A DNA stretch of 64,000 bases. Source: Qipengyuania profundimaris. Lineage in GTDB: Bacteria > Pseudomonadota > Alphaproteobacteria > Sphingomonadales > Sphingomonadaceae. Made by a program: the position numbers and the translations under genes. Positions 17,752-25,330 of this stretch are shown here, piece by piece (position 1 is the stretch's first letter; every line of letters begins with the position of its first letter). Under the pieces are notes generated by a model that searched no databases, had not been told where the DNA came from, and was given only the letters and a program-made list of their open reading frames with translations. The stretch covers positions 1,797,131 through 1,861,130 of the forward strand of contig NZ_JAVAIM010000001.1 of the NCBI RefSeq assembly GCF_030717945.1. Reading direction: 5' to 3'.

Positions 17752-19303
17752 ACCCTATTATATCACCACCGCGATCCACTACCCGAACGGTAAACCGCAC
17801 ATCGGCCACGCCTACGAGACCATCGCAGCCGATGTGATGGCGCGTTTCCAGCGTCTGCGCGGGCGAGAAGTGCGCTTCCAGACCGGCACGGACGAACACG
17901 GCCTGAAAATGGCCCAAAAGGCTCGCGACCTCGGCCAGACTCCGCGGGAGCTGGCAGACGAAATGTCCCTTGCCTTCAAGGATTTGTTCGACGTTCTAAA
18001 TATCTCGTACGACCGCTTCATCCGTACGACCGACGCCGATCACCACCGCGCGAGCCAGGCGATCTGGGAAGCGATGGAGGCCAAGGGCGATCTCTATCTC
18101 GATCGCTATGAAGGTTGGTATTCGGTCCGCGACGAGGCCTATTACGACGAGAAGGAACTGATCGAAGGGGATCGGGGCGAGAAGCTGTCTCCACAAGGAA
18201 CGCCGGTCGAATGGACCGAGGAAGAAAGCTGGTTCTTCCGCCTGTCGAACTATGCCGAGCCGCTCCTGGAATTGCTGCGAAAGCCGGGTTTTCTCGAGCC
18301 GACAAGCCGCCGCAACGAGATGATCGCTTTCGTCGAGCGCGGATTGCAGGATCTCTCCGTCAGCCGCACGAGCTTCGACTGGGGCGTGAAGGTTCCTGGC
18401 GCCGATGGGCACGTAATGTATGTCTGGGTCGATGCGCTGACGAACTATATCACCGGTCTCGGCTATCCCGACGGCGGCGAGCTGTGGGACACATTCTGGC
18501 CGGCCGATCTTCACCTGATTGGCAAGGACATCGTACGTTTCCACACGATTTACTGGCCCGCCTTCCTCATAAGCGCCGATCTACCATTACCGAAGAAAGT
18601 CTTCGGCCACGGCTTCCTGCTGAATCGCGGCGTGAAGGAATCGAAATCGGCCGGCAATGTCACTGATCCGATGGAACTTGCCGAAACCTTCGGTGTGGAT
18701 GCGCTCCGCTATTTCCTGATGGCCGAAGTGACCTTCGGACAGGATGGCAGCTATTCCGCGGAAGCTCTTGTAACCAAGGTAAATGCCGAGCTTGCGAACA
18801 GTTTCGGCAATCTGGCGCAGCGCACACTGTCGATGGTGGCGAAGAACATGGACGGCAAGCTGGAAGCTTTCGATTCTACAGGCGACGACAAGGCGCTGCT
18901 GGCTAAAGTGCGCGACGCCTGCGCCGTCACGCTGCCGCAAGAGTTCGAGGCGCTCAATTTCTCGGTTGGGATCGAAGCCTGGCTCCGCGCGGTCTTTGCC
19001 TGCAACCAATATGTGGACGAACAGGCCCCTTGGGCGCTGAAGAAGACCGATCCGGAGCGCATGAAGGCAGTGCTCCAGACATTGCTCATCGCGATCCGCG
19101 ACCTTGCCGTCGCGATCCAACCCGTCGTCCCCGAAAAAGCGGCAGCTGTGCTCGATCAGCTTGGCGTCCCCATGGAGCAGCGAAATTTCGCCGCGCTTAC
19201 CGACGAAAGCTGGTTCATGGCCAATGTGGCTTCCGGACGACAGATCGAAAAGCCGACGCCCGTATTCCCGCGGCTTGAACTCCCTGAAGTGGAGGCCGCG
19301 TGA
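17744..19303 (+). CDS. metG: Methionyl-tRNA synthetase (zinc-less type)
   Basis: A 519-residue class I synthetase charging tRNA-Met with methionine. The start at MSEPYYITTAIHYPNG is chosen because it begins the conserved N-terminus; it overlaps holB by 8 bases. The HIGH signature is at 19-22 (KPHIGHAYE). The KMSKS loop reads K-E-S-K-S at 298-302 (GVKESKSAGNV), an unusual second residue. The connective domain (about 110-190) has no Cys pairs, so this belongs to the metal-free subclass. The anticodon-binding helical domain follows from about 370. No C-terminal tRNA-binding EMAP-like domain is present. The stop overlaps tatD (TGATG). Confidence 0.95.
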   Translation: MSEPYYITTAIHYPNGKPHIGHAYETIAADVMARFQRLRGREVRFQTGTDEHGLKMAQKARDLGQTPRELADEMSLAFKDLFDVLNISYDRFIRTTDADHHRASQAIWEAMEAKGDLYLDRYEGWYSVRDEAYYDEKELIEGDRGEKLSPQGTPVEWTEEESWFFRLSNYAEPLLELLRKPGFLEPTSRRNEMIAFVERGLQDLSVSRTSFDWGVKVPGADGHVMYVWVDALTNYITGLGYPDGGELWDTFWPADLHLIGKDIVRFHTIYWPAFLISADLPLPKKVFGHGFLLNRGVKESKSAGNVTDPMELAETFGVDALRYFLMAEVTFGQDGSYSAEALVTKVNAELANSFGNLAQRTLSMVAKNMDGKLEAFDSTGDDKALLAKVRDACAVTLPQEFEALNFSVGIEAWLRAVFACNQYVDEQAPWALKKTDPERMKAVLQTLLIAIRDLAVAIQPVVPEKAAAVLDQLGVPMEQRNFAALTDESWFMANVASGRQIEKPTPVFPRLELPEVEAA

Positions 19304-20079
19304 TGCTCGTCGATAGCCATTGCCATCTCGAATACGAAGGCCTGGTAGAGGATCAGGCAGCCATCCTTGATCGAGCTCGCGAGGCCGGGGTCGCGGCGTT
19401 CCTGAATATCTCGACTAAGCAGTCGGAATGGGCGCAGGTCGTGAGCACGGCGGAGCAAACTGCCGAAGTTTTTGCTAGCGTGGGCATTCATCCCCACAAT
19501 GCCGACGAGCATCTCGATCTCAAGCGGGTGGAATTGCTCGCGGCTACGAGAAACCCGAAGGTAGTCGGTATCGGGGAAACCGGGCTGGATTACTATTACG
19601 ACCATTCGGACCGCTCGGCGCAACAGCGGCTATTCCGCATGCATATCGATGTGGCGCGCGAGACCGCATTGCCGGTCATCATCCACACCCGCGACGCGGA
19701 AGATGATACGCTTTCCATTCTCGAGGACGAGCTGGGGCAGGGGGCCTTCCCCGCGCTGATCCATTGCTTCACCGCTTCGGCGGAGTTTGGCGCACGGGTG
19801 CTGGAAATGGGCCTATCGATCTCGATCTCGGGCATCGTGACCTTCAAGAATGCCAAGGACTTGCAGGAAATTGCGAAGACCATTCCTCGCGATCGGCTGC
19901 TGGTCGAAACCGATAGTCCGTTTCTTGCTCCGGTCCCGCATCGCGGCAAATCCTGCGAGCCGGGATATGTGCGTGACACTGCCGAATTTCTCGCGGAACT
20001 GCGCGGCGAGAGCCTTGACGACCTCGCCGCTTATACGACGCGCAATTTCTTCAGCTTGTTCAGCAAGGCGACGCAGTGA
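19303..20079 (+). CDS. TatD-family metal-dependent hydrolase (DNase)
   Basis: A 258-residue amidohydrolase-fold protein. Metal ligands are seen in DSHCHLEYEG at the N-terminus, GIGETGLDYYYD (Glu) near residue 88, IIHTRDAEDDTL (His) near 126, IHCFTASAEFG (His) near 151 and ETDSPFLAPVPHRG (Asp) near 202. TatD proteins are cytoplasmic 3'-5' DNases linked to DNA repair and turnover of damaged DNA. ATG 19303 is preferred to GTG 19300. The stop overlaps the next start (GTGA). Family membership is secure; the physiological substrate is not. Confidence 0.93.
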   Translation: MLVDSHCHLEYEGLVEDQAAILDRAREAGVAAFLNISTKQSEWAQVVSTAEQTAEVFASVGIHPHNADEHLDLKRVELLAATRNPKVVGIGETGLDYYYDHSDRSAQQRLFRMHIDVARETALPVIIHTRDAEDDTLSILEDELGQGAFPALIHCFTASAEFGARVLEMGLSISISGIVTFKNAKDLQEIAKTIPRDRLLVETDSPFLAPVPHRGKSCEPGYVRDTAEFLAELRGESLDDLAAYTTRNFFSLFSKATQ

Positions 20080-20843
20080 AACTGCTGATGCTCGGCTCGG
20101 GCACCTCGACCGGGGTGCCGCGGATCGGCAACGATTGGGGCGAATGCGATCCCGGCGAGCCGCGGAACCGGCGCAGTCGTGTTTCCATCATCGTCCAGAA
20201 CGATGCTGGCCAGCGGATCTTGGTCGATACCTCGACCGATCTGCGGAGCCAGCTGCTGGCGAACGATATCGACAAGGTGGACGCCGTTTTCTGGACGCAT
20301 GATCACGCCGATCATTGCCACGGAATCGATGACCTGCGTGTCATGCGCTACGACCGCAGCAATCCACTGCCTGGGTTCGCGAGCAAAGTAACCTGCGAGC
20401 GTCTGCGCCGTAGGTTCGATTACGTTTTCGAAGGGCAGTTCGGGTATCCGACGCTCATTAGCTTGCAAGAAGTTACGGAAAAACCACTGGTTGTGGGGTT
20501 TTCTTTCGATTACGTCGAAATGCCTCACGGGCCCGTCACCAGCACCGGTTTCCGCTTCGAAGCGGACGGCCGTTCGCTGATCTATGCAACCGATTTCAGC
20601 GAGATAACCAAGGAGATGCTTCGTTGTTTCCAGAACGCGGATCTCCTTGTGGTCGATTGCCTTCGCCGGAAGAAGCATCCGACGCATGCCAACCTGGAAA
20701 TGGCGCTTGAACTTGGTCGGAAAACGAAGGCGCGAAAAACCGTCCTAACGCATATGGACAAGAGCATGGACTATCGGAGTCTCTGTGCCGAGGTACCGGC
20801 TAACGTGCTGGTCGGTTACGATGGCCTGGAGATGGCGGCATGA
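20076..20843 (+). CDS. MBL-fold metallohydrolase (PhnP-like)
   Basis: A 255-residue metallo-beta-lactamase-fold protein with a GTG start overlapping the tatD stop. The zinc motif WTHDHADHCHGIDDLR (H-x-H-x-D-H) is near residue 75, an additional His lies in MPHGPVTSTGFRF, and the ATDFSEIT and LVVDCLRRKKHPTHA segments provide the remaining Asp and His ligands. PhnP-type members hydrolyse cyclic phosphodiesters. The early Gly-Ser-Gly-Thr-Ser-Thr-Gly-Val-Pro motif (LGSGTSTGVPRIGND) is characteristic of this branch. In sphingomonads it typically follows tatD. It could act on a 2',3'-cyclic nucleotide, which is inference. Confidence 0.9.
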   Translation: MKLLMLGSGTSTGVPRIGNDWGECDPGEPRNRRSRVSIIVQNDAGQRILVDTSTDLRSQLLANDIDKVDAVFWTHDHADHCHGIDDLRVMRYDRSNPLPGFASKVTCERLRRRFDYVFEGQFGYPTLISLQEVTEKPLVVGFSFDYVEMPHGPVTSTGFRFEADGRSLIYATDFSEITKEMLRCFQNADLLVVDCLRRKKHPTHANLEMALELGRKTKARKTVLTHMDKSMDYRSLCAEVPANVLVGYDGLEMAA

Positions 20844-21007
20844 ACGAGTATCAAATCGTCTCGCTGATTTCTTTGACAGGCTTTCTGATCTTGATTGCCG
20901 CTGGCTTCGCCAACCGGGACGTCAGCTGGCGCAAGGGGTTGTTCATGGCGGGGGCTTGGGCTGGCATTTTCGCGATCGTTATCCTCGTGATCGACATTGT
21001 CAGCTGA
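20840..21007 (+). CDS. 55-aa two-helix membrane microprotein
   Basis: A short frame of 55 residues starting MNEYQIVSLIS that overlaps the MBL hydrolase stop by 4 bases (ATGA), the same junction style as the rest of the operon. It has two hydrophobic segments (IVSLISLTGFLILIAAGF and GLFMAGAWAGIFAIVILVIDIV) separated by a polar, basic loop (ANRDVSWRKG). I do not recognise a family. The translational coupling and clear hairpin-membrane pattern make it likely to be a real inner-membrane microprotein. Function unknown. Confidence 0.72.
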   Translation: MNEYQIVSLISLTGFLILIAAGFANRDVSWRKGLFMAGAWAGIFAIVILVIDIVS

Positions 21008-21031
21008 TCATCGACCACCCCTTCATTTTAC

Positions 21032-21045
21032 ATAATATATATTAT
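21032..21045. promoter_or_regulatory. AT-only 14-bp perfect palindrome upstream of mazG
   Basis: ATAATATATATTAT at 21032-21045 is self-complementary over all 14 bases and sits in an AT-rich island (about 21026-21046) in otherwise GC-rich sequence, between the microprotein stop and mazG. A TTGACT follows at 21054. It may be a promoter element or an operator for a regulator preferring AT-rich dyads. There is no direct proof of function. Confidence 0.4.
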
Positions 21046-21124
21046 CACTCCAGTTGACTAAATGCGGTGGAAGGTTCCCGCTGGGCCCCTTTCTCGACCG
21101 GAAGCGTCAGGCTATTTCGTCTGC

Positions 21125-21901
21125 ATGACCGCTCAACTGAACCGTCTTCTCGCAATCATGGCGCGGCTACGTGATCCGGAACGCGGCTGCGAATGGGATA
21201 CGGCGCAGACGTTCACCACCATCGCGCCCTACACGATCGAAGAAGCCTATGAAGTCGCAGATGCCATCGAGCGGAATGACATGGCGGATTTGCTTGGAGA
21301 ACTCGGTGACCTGCTGTTCCAGGTCGTCTTCCATTCCCGGATGGCGGAAGAGTTCGGCCACTTCGCATTCGACGACGTTGCCAAAGACGTTTCGGACAAA
21401 ATGGAAGCCCGTCATCCGCACATCTTCGGGGACGAAGGCGGCGTGATGGAAGATAGTCGCTGGGAAGATCTGAAAGCCGCCGAACGCGAGGCAGGTGGAT
21501 CGACCAGCGCGATGGATGGCGTCGCAAATGCGTTGCCGGCGCTGTTGCGCTCCTACAAATTGCAGAAGCGCGCGACACGGGCCGGATTCGACTGGCCCGA
21601 TACCGCCGGACCGATCGAAAAACTTCAGGAAGAACTTGGCGAACTTGATGAGGCGGAGAGCGATGACGAACGTTTGCTCGAAGCGGGCGACGTCCTATTT
21701 GTCGCAGTCAATATCGTGAGGCGCTACGGCGTCGATCCCGAACAGGCTTTGCGAGCTTCGAATGCGAAATTCGAACGGCGCTTTCGCCACATGGAGCGCC
21801 TTACCCGGTCGGAGGGGCGCGAATTTGCTAATCTTGCGCTCGACGAGCAGGAAGACGTCTGGCAGAAAGTGAAAGCGGCCGAAAAAGGCCCGAACGCTTA
21901 G
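21125..21901 (+). CDS. mazG: Nucleoside triphosphate pyrophosphohydrolase MazG
   Basis: A 258-residue all-alpha NTP pyrophosphatase that hydrolyses (d)NTPs to NMP and PPi and is linked to clearing aberrant nucleotides and lowering (p)ppGpp. The start at MTAQLNRLLAIMARLRDPE fits the family; the frame stays open to 21062 but that extension is not typical. Two MazG domains are present: EEAYEVADAIERNDMADLLGELGDLLFQ (39-66) holds the E-E-x-x-E ... E-x-x-D metal motif, and a second, weaker copy (KLQEELGELDEAESDDERL) follows near residue 165. The stop overlaps the convergent hflX stop. Confidence 0.94.
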   Translation: MTAQLNRLLAIMARLRDPERGCEWDTAQTFTTIAPYTIEEAYEVADAIERNDMADLLGELGDLLFQVVFHSRMAEEFGHFAFDDVAKDVSDKMEARHPHIFGDEGGVMEDSRWEDLKAAEREAGGSTSAMDGVANALPALLRSYKLQKRATRAGFDWPDTAGPIEKLQEELGELDEAESDDERLLEAGDVLFVAVNIVRRYGVDPEQALRASNAKFERRFRHMERLTRSEGREFANLALDEQEDVWQKVKAAEKGPNA

Positions 21902-23235
21902 TCCTGCAGACTTTGAAAGCGTCCGTATTCCTTATCGGACAGTTTCACGACCAGACTGCGCCGCCCGTTATCGCCCTCCTGCTCGTCCGAGAGTACGTGG
22001 CCGTGCTGGTGCAGCCAGGCGAGAGCCTTCCCCTCGTCGGCTTCCAGCGTGATCTCGTGCTCGCGTGATCCTGCCGTAAGGATGGCATCGACGCGGGAAA
22101 GGAAGTCATCGATCCCTTCTCCGGTCAGCGCGGAAATAGCGACCACGTCCTTGTCTGCGGAGGCAACTTCCTCGAGTTCGGCTCGCTCCTCATTAGATAG
22201 AAGATCCAGCTTGTTCCACACCTCAAGGATCGGGATTTCGCTCCCCTCGCCCTGCTCGCCTACTACGCCCAAATCGGCGAGAACCTGCAGCACCTGCTTC
22301 TTTTGCGCATCGCTCGACGGATTCGACATGTCGCGCACATGGCAGATGACGTCCGCTGCGGTCACCTCCTCCAGCGTGGCGCGGAACGCCGCCACCAGTT
22401 GTGTCGGCAGATCGGAAATGAAGCCGACAGTATCCGACAGGATCGCCTTCTCCACGCCCGGCAAGGCGATGGCGCGCATCGTCGGATCCAGCGTGGCGAA
22501 AAGCAGGTCTTCGGCCATCACTTCGGCCCCGGTCAGGCGATTGAACAGTGTGGACTTGCCGGCGTTAGTGTAACCGACGAGAGCGATCACCGGCCAGGGC
22601 GCACGTTCGCGACGTTCCCGATGCAGCCCACGCGTCTTTCGGACCTGTTCCAATTCCTTGCGCAAACGCCCCATGCGCTGGCGGATCATCCGACGGTCGG
22701 CCTCGATCTGGGTCTCGCCCGGGCCGCCCAGGAAGCCGAAACCGCCGCGCTGCCGCTCGAGGTGGGTCCAGCTTCGCACAAGACGGCTCTGCTGGTAGTC
22801 GAGGTGGGCGAGCTCGACTTGCAGCCGACCTTCGGCAGTGGCCGCACGTTCGCCGAAAATCTCGAGGATAAGGCCGGTTCGATCGATGACCTTGCGCTCA
22901 AGCTTTTCTTCGAGATTGCGCTGCTGGATCGGGCTCAAGGCGCCGTCGACCACCACCAGTTCAGCTTCGTCCTGTTCGCAGGCGATGCGGATGTTTTCTA
23001 CCTGCCCTGCGCCGAACAGCAGGTTTGGACGCACCTCCCTGACCGGCAGGACGAAGCTTTCCGCCACGATAATGCCGATCGCGAGCGCGAGCCCCTCCGC
23101 CTCGGCCAGACGCGAGTCTGCATCGAGATCGTAGGCCATGCCTCTGATGTCAGGGCACACGACGAGGGCCCGCGCACCGCGCGACACCTCGCCCATCAGG
23201 TCGTCGTCGAAACTCAGCTGTCGTCCTCGTCCCAT
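21898..23235 (-). CDS. hflX: GTPase HflX
   Basis: A 445-residue ribosome-associated GTPase. The N-terminal HflX domain (about 1-185) includes the Gly-rich [16 protein letters not shown] and the RxxLxx helix region with [19 protein letters not shown]. The G domain (about 200-365) shows G1 [19 protein letters not shown]2/G3 [12 protein letters not shown] and [10 protein letters not shown], and G4 NKLDLL. HflX splits stalled 70S ribosomes under heat or stress. The chosen ATG lies inside the 3' end of hfq (22-base overlap); a later Met (MGEVSRGAR) is an alternative start. It is co-transcribed with hfq, the conserved hfq-hflX pair. Confidence 0.95.
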   Translation of the reverse strand: MGRGRQLSFDDDLMGEVSRGARALVVCPDIRGMAYDLDADSRLAEAEGLALAIGIIVAESFVLPVREVRPNLLFGAGQVENIRIACEQDEAELVVVDGALSPIQQRNLEEKLERKVIDRTGLILEIFGERAATAEGRLQVELAHLDYQQSRLVRSWTHLERQRGGFGFLGGPGETQIEADRRMIRQRMGRLRKELEQVRKTRGLHRERRERAPWPVIALVGYTNAGKSTLFNRLTGAEVMAEDLLFATLDPTMRAIALPGVEKAILSDTVGFISDLPTQLVAAFRATLEEVTAADVICHVRDMSNPSSDAQKKQVLQVLADLGVVGEQGEGSEIPILEVWNKLDLLSNEERAELEEVASADKDVVAISALTGEGIDDFLSRVDAILTAGSREHEITLEADEGKALAWLHQHGHVLSDEQEGDNGRRSLVVKLSDKEYGRFQSLQD

Positions 23236-23756
23236 TCCTCGGTCAGATCGACCGGGGTGGCTGGCTGGATGGTGGATACCGCATGTTTGTATGCCAGCTG
23301 GACGTAACCGTCACGCTCCAGCAGCATGCAGAAAAGGTCGTAGGCCGCAATCTTGCCTTGCAGCATCACGCCATTGACGAGGAACATCGTCACCTGCGCT
23401 TCAGCCTGGCGTACGCGTGTTAGGAATACATCCTGCAGCAAACGCTGCTTGGCGCTTGAATTGGTGCTCGCAAACTGTTCTGCATCGACGGGTTGTGCCG
23501 GCATGATCGTGCTGATCGCGTGCTTATAGACCAGCTGCGACTGGCCGTCGCGGCGCAGCAGGATCGAAAAATTGTCGAACCAGGTCACGATACCCTGCAG
23601 CTTAACGCCTTTCACGAGGAACATCGTAACTGGCGTCTTGTTCTTACGAAGCAGGTTGAGGAAGGCATCCTGGAGATTGCCTTTGCGCTGCCCCCCGCCA
23701 TCACCGGACGACGGCTTTTCGGGGCGCGGGCGCGCCGAGAGGGTTCGTTCGGACAT
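23214..23756 (-). CDS. hfq: RNA chaperone Hfq with two tandem Sm domains
   Basis: A 180-residue protein, against about 80-100 for usual Hfq. Two full Sm-type Hfq domains lie in tandem: domain 1 about residues 27-86 and domain 2 about 105-165, joined by a linker of about 18 residues and ended by an acidic tail ([10 protein letters not shown]). Both keep the residues that match E. coli Q8, D9, F42 and the Y55-K56-H57 motif (Q29, D30, F63, YKHA at 77-80; Q108, D109, F142, YKHA at 156-159). Hfq pairs small RNAs with mRNAs. A separate promoter is likely, since 165 bases separate it from ntrX. Confidence 0.97.
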   Translation of the reverse strand: MSERTLSARPRPEKPSSGDGGGQRKGNLQDAFLNLLRKNKTPVTMFLVKGVKLQGIVTWFDNFSILLRRDGQSQLVYKHAISTIMPAQPVDAEQFASTNSSAKQRLLQDVFLTRVRQAEAQVTMFLVNGVMLQGKIAAYDLFCMLLERDGYVQLAYKHAVSTIQPATPVDLTEEWDEDDS

Positions 23757-23921
23757 ATCTGTCTCTCCGTTGTTGGCTAACCCTCAGCGGGTCCGCAGTC
23801 TGGGGTGCCCACCACCCCCGATAATGCGCGCACCGAGCCGCGCCCTGTCAATGTGGCCCTTCATACGCGTTTTCGCAATCTTTGTATTATCTTCCGCGCG
23901 CGATAGCAGGATTTGAGAAGG

Positions 23922-25307
23922 CTAGTCTTTGCCGGACGCCGGTTTCTTGTCCGCCATTCCGAGCAGTTTCAGCTTACGATGAAGTGCCGAGCGCTCCATG
24001 CCGATAAAGTTGGCAGTCTTAGAAATATTGCCGGAGAAGCGCCGGATCTGGATGGCCAGATATTCACGCTCGAAATTCTCGCGCGCCTCGCGCAGCGGCG
24101 ACCCCATCAGGGCTGCGACCCCGCCATTTCCGCCGAGCTTACCGCCCAGTACTTCTTCGGGAAGCATTTCAGCCTCGATTTGTTCGAGCTGTTCGCGGGG
24201 GGTGAGGATAACGGTGCGCTCGACGACATTACGAAGCTGGCGGACATTGCCGGGCCAATCGTAAGCCTGAAGCGCCGCCATCGCTTCTTCGCTGATCGTC
24301 GGAGGACGGATACCCTGTTCCGCCGCGTAATGCGTGAAGAATGTGTCTGACAGCGAGGGGATATCGTCGCGCCGTTCCGAGAGCGACGGCACCTCCACTG
24401 GAACGACATTCAACCGGTAGAACAGATCTTCGCGGAAGCGTTTCTCCGACATTTCCTTCTCGAGATCACGGGCCGTCGAGGAAACAACCCGCACATCAAC
24501 ACCGATCTGACGCGTGCCCCCTACCCTCACGAAACTCTGTTCGGTCAGCACCCGAAGAATACGGGCTTGGGTCGAGAGCGGCATGTCCGCCACTTCGTCG
24601 AGATAGAGCGTACCGCCGTCGGCCATCTCGAGCAGCCCCGGTCGCACCAGCTTGCCGTCAGCTTCCTCCCCGAACAACTCCTCTTCGAACCGCTCAGGAG
24701 TTATGCGTGCCGAGTTCACGATGACGAACGCCTTGTCGGCGCGCGGGCTCCAGCTGTGCAGCAAGCGCGCAGCTACCTCCTTTCCGGTACCGGCCGGACC
24801 GCTGATGAGTACGCGGCTGCCCGTGCTGGCCACACGCTTCAGAGTGGCTCTCACGGCATTGATCGCCGCCGAATTCCCGGTGAATTCGCCGTTCTGGACC
24901 ATACCTTCGCGCAGCCTGCTGTTCTCACGACGCAGGCGTTCGGTCTCGGTTGCCCTCCCGACGAGGTGCAAAAGCCTTTCGGCTTCGAACGGCTTCTCGA
25001 TGAAGTCGACCGCCCCACGGCTTACCGCGCTTACTGCCGTATCGATATTGCCGTGGCCGGAGAACACGATGACCGGCAGATCGGGTTCGCGCTTCTTGAT
25101 CTCGTCCAGCACTTCGAGGCCATCCATGGGGCTCCCGTGGAGCCAGACGTCCAGCAAGACTAGGCTGGGCCGGCGTTCGTCGACCTGCGTAAGCGCGCTG
25201 GAACTGTCGCCGGCGGTCCGGCACTCGTAGCCTTCGTCGCTCAGCACGCCGGCTACAAGATCGCGAATGTCGCGTTCGTCGTCGACGATCAGGATGTCTA
25301 ACGCCAT
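23922..25307 (-). CDS. ntrX: NtrX response regulator without the GAFTGA loop
   Basis: A 461-residue regulator. Receiver domain 1-120 with phosphoacceptor Asp53 (LLDVWLHG) and FIEKPF at 102-107; AAA+ domain about 140-375 with Walker A GPAGTGKE at 170-177 and Walker B GGTLYLDEVADMP near 231; C-terminal Fis-type helix-turn-helix (NISKTANFIGMERSALHRKL). The position where sigma-54 activators carry GAFTGA reads LFGEEADGKLVRPGLLEM, so the sigma-54 contact loop is absent. It probably acts on sigma-70 promoters or as a repressor. It pairs with NtrY, whose stop is 23 bases upstream. Confidence 0.95.
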   Translation of the reverse strand: MALDILIVDDERDIRDLVAGVLSDEGYECRTAGDSSSALTQVDERRPSLVLLDVWLHGSPMDGLEVLDEIKKREPDLPVIVFSGHGNIDTAVSAVSRGAVDFIEKPFEAERLLHLVGRATETERLRRENSRLREGMVQNGEFTGNSAAINAVRATLKRVASTGSRVLISGPAGTGKEVAARLLHSWSPRADKAFVIVNSARITPERFEEELFGEEADGKLVRPGLLEMADGGTLYLDEVADMPLSTQARILRVLTEQSFVRVGGTRQIGVDVRVVSSTARDLEKEMSEKRFREDLFYRLNVVPVEVPSLSERRDDIPSLSDTFFTHYAAEQGIRPPTISEEAMAALQAYDWPGNVRQLRNVVERTVILTPREQLEQIEAEMLPEEVLGGKLGGNGGVAALMGSPLREARENFEREYLAIQIRRFSGNISKTANFIGMERSALHRKLKLLGMADKKPASGKD

Positions 25308-25330
25308 TGGCTGCTACCCTTTGCTATGTA

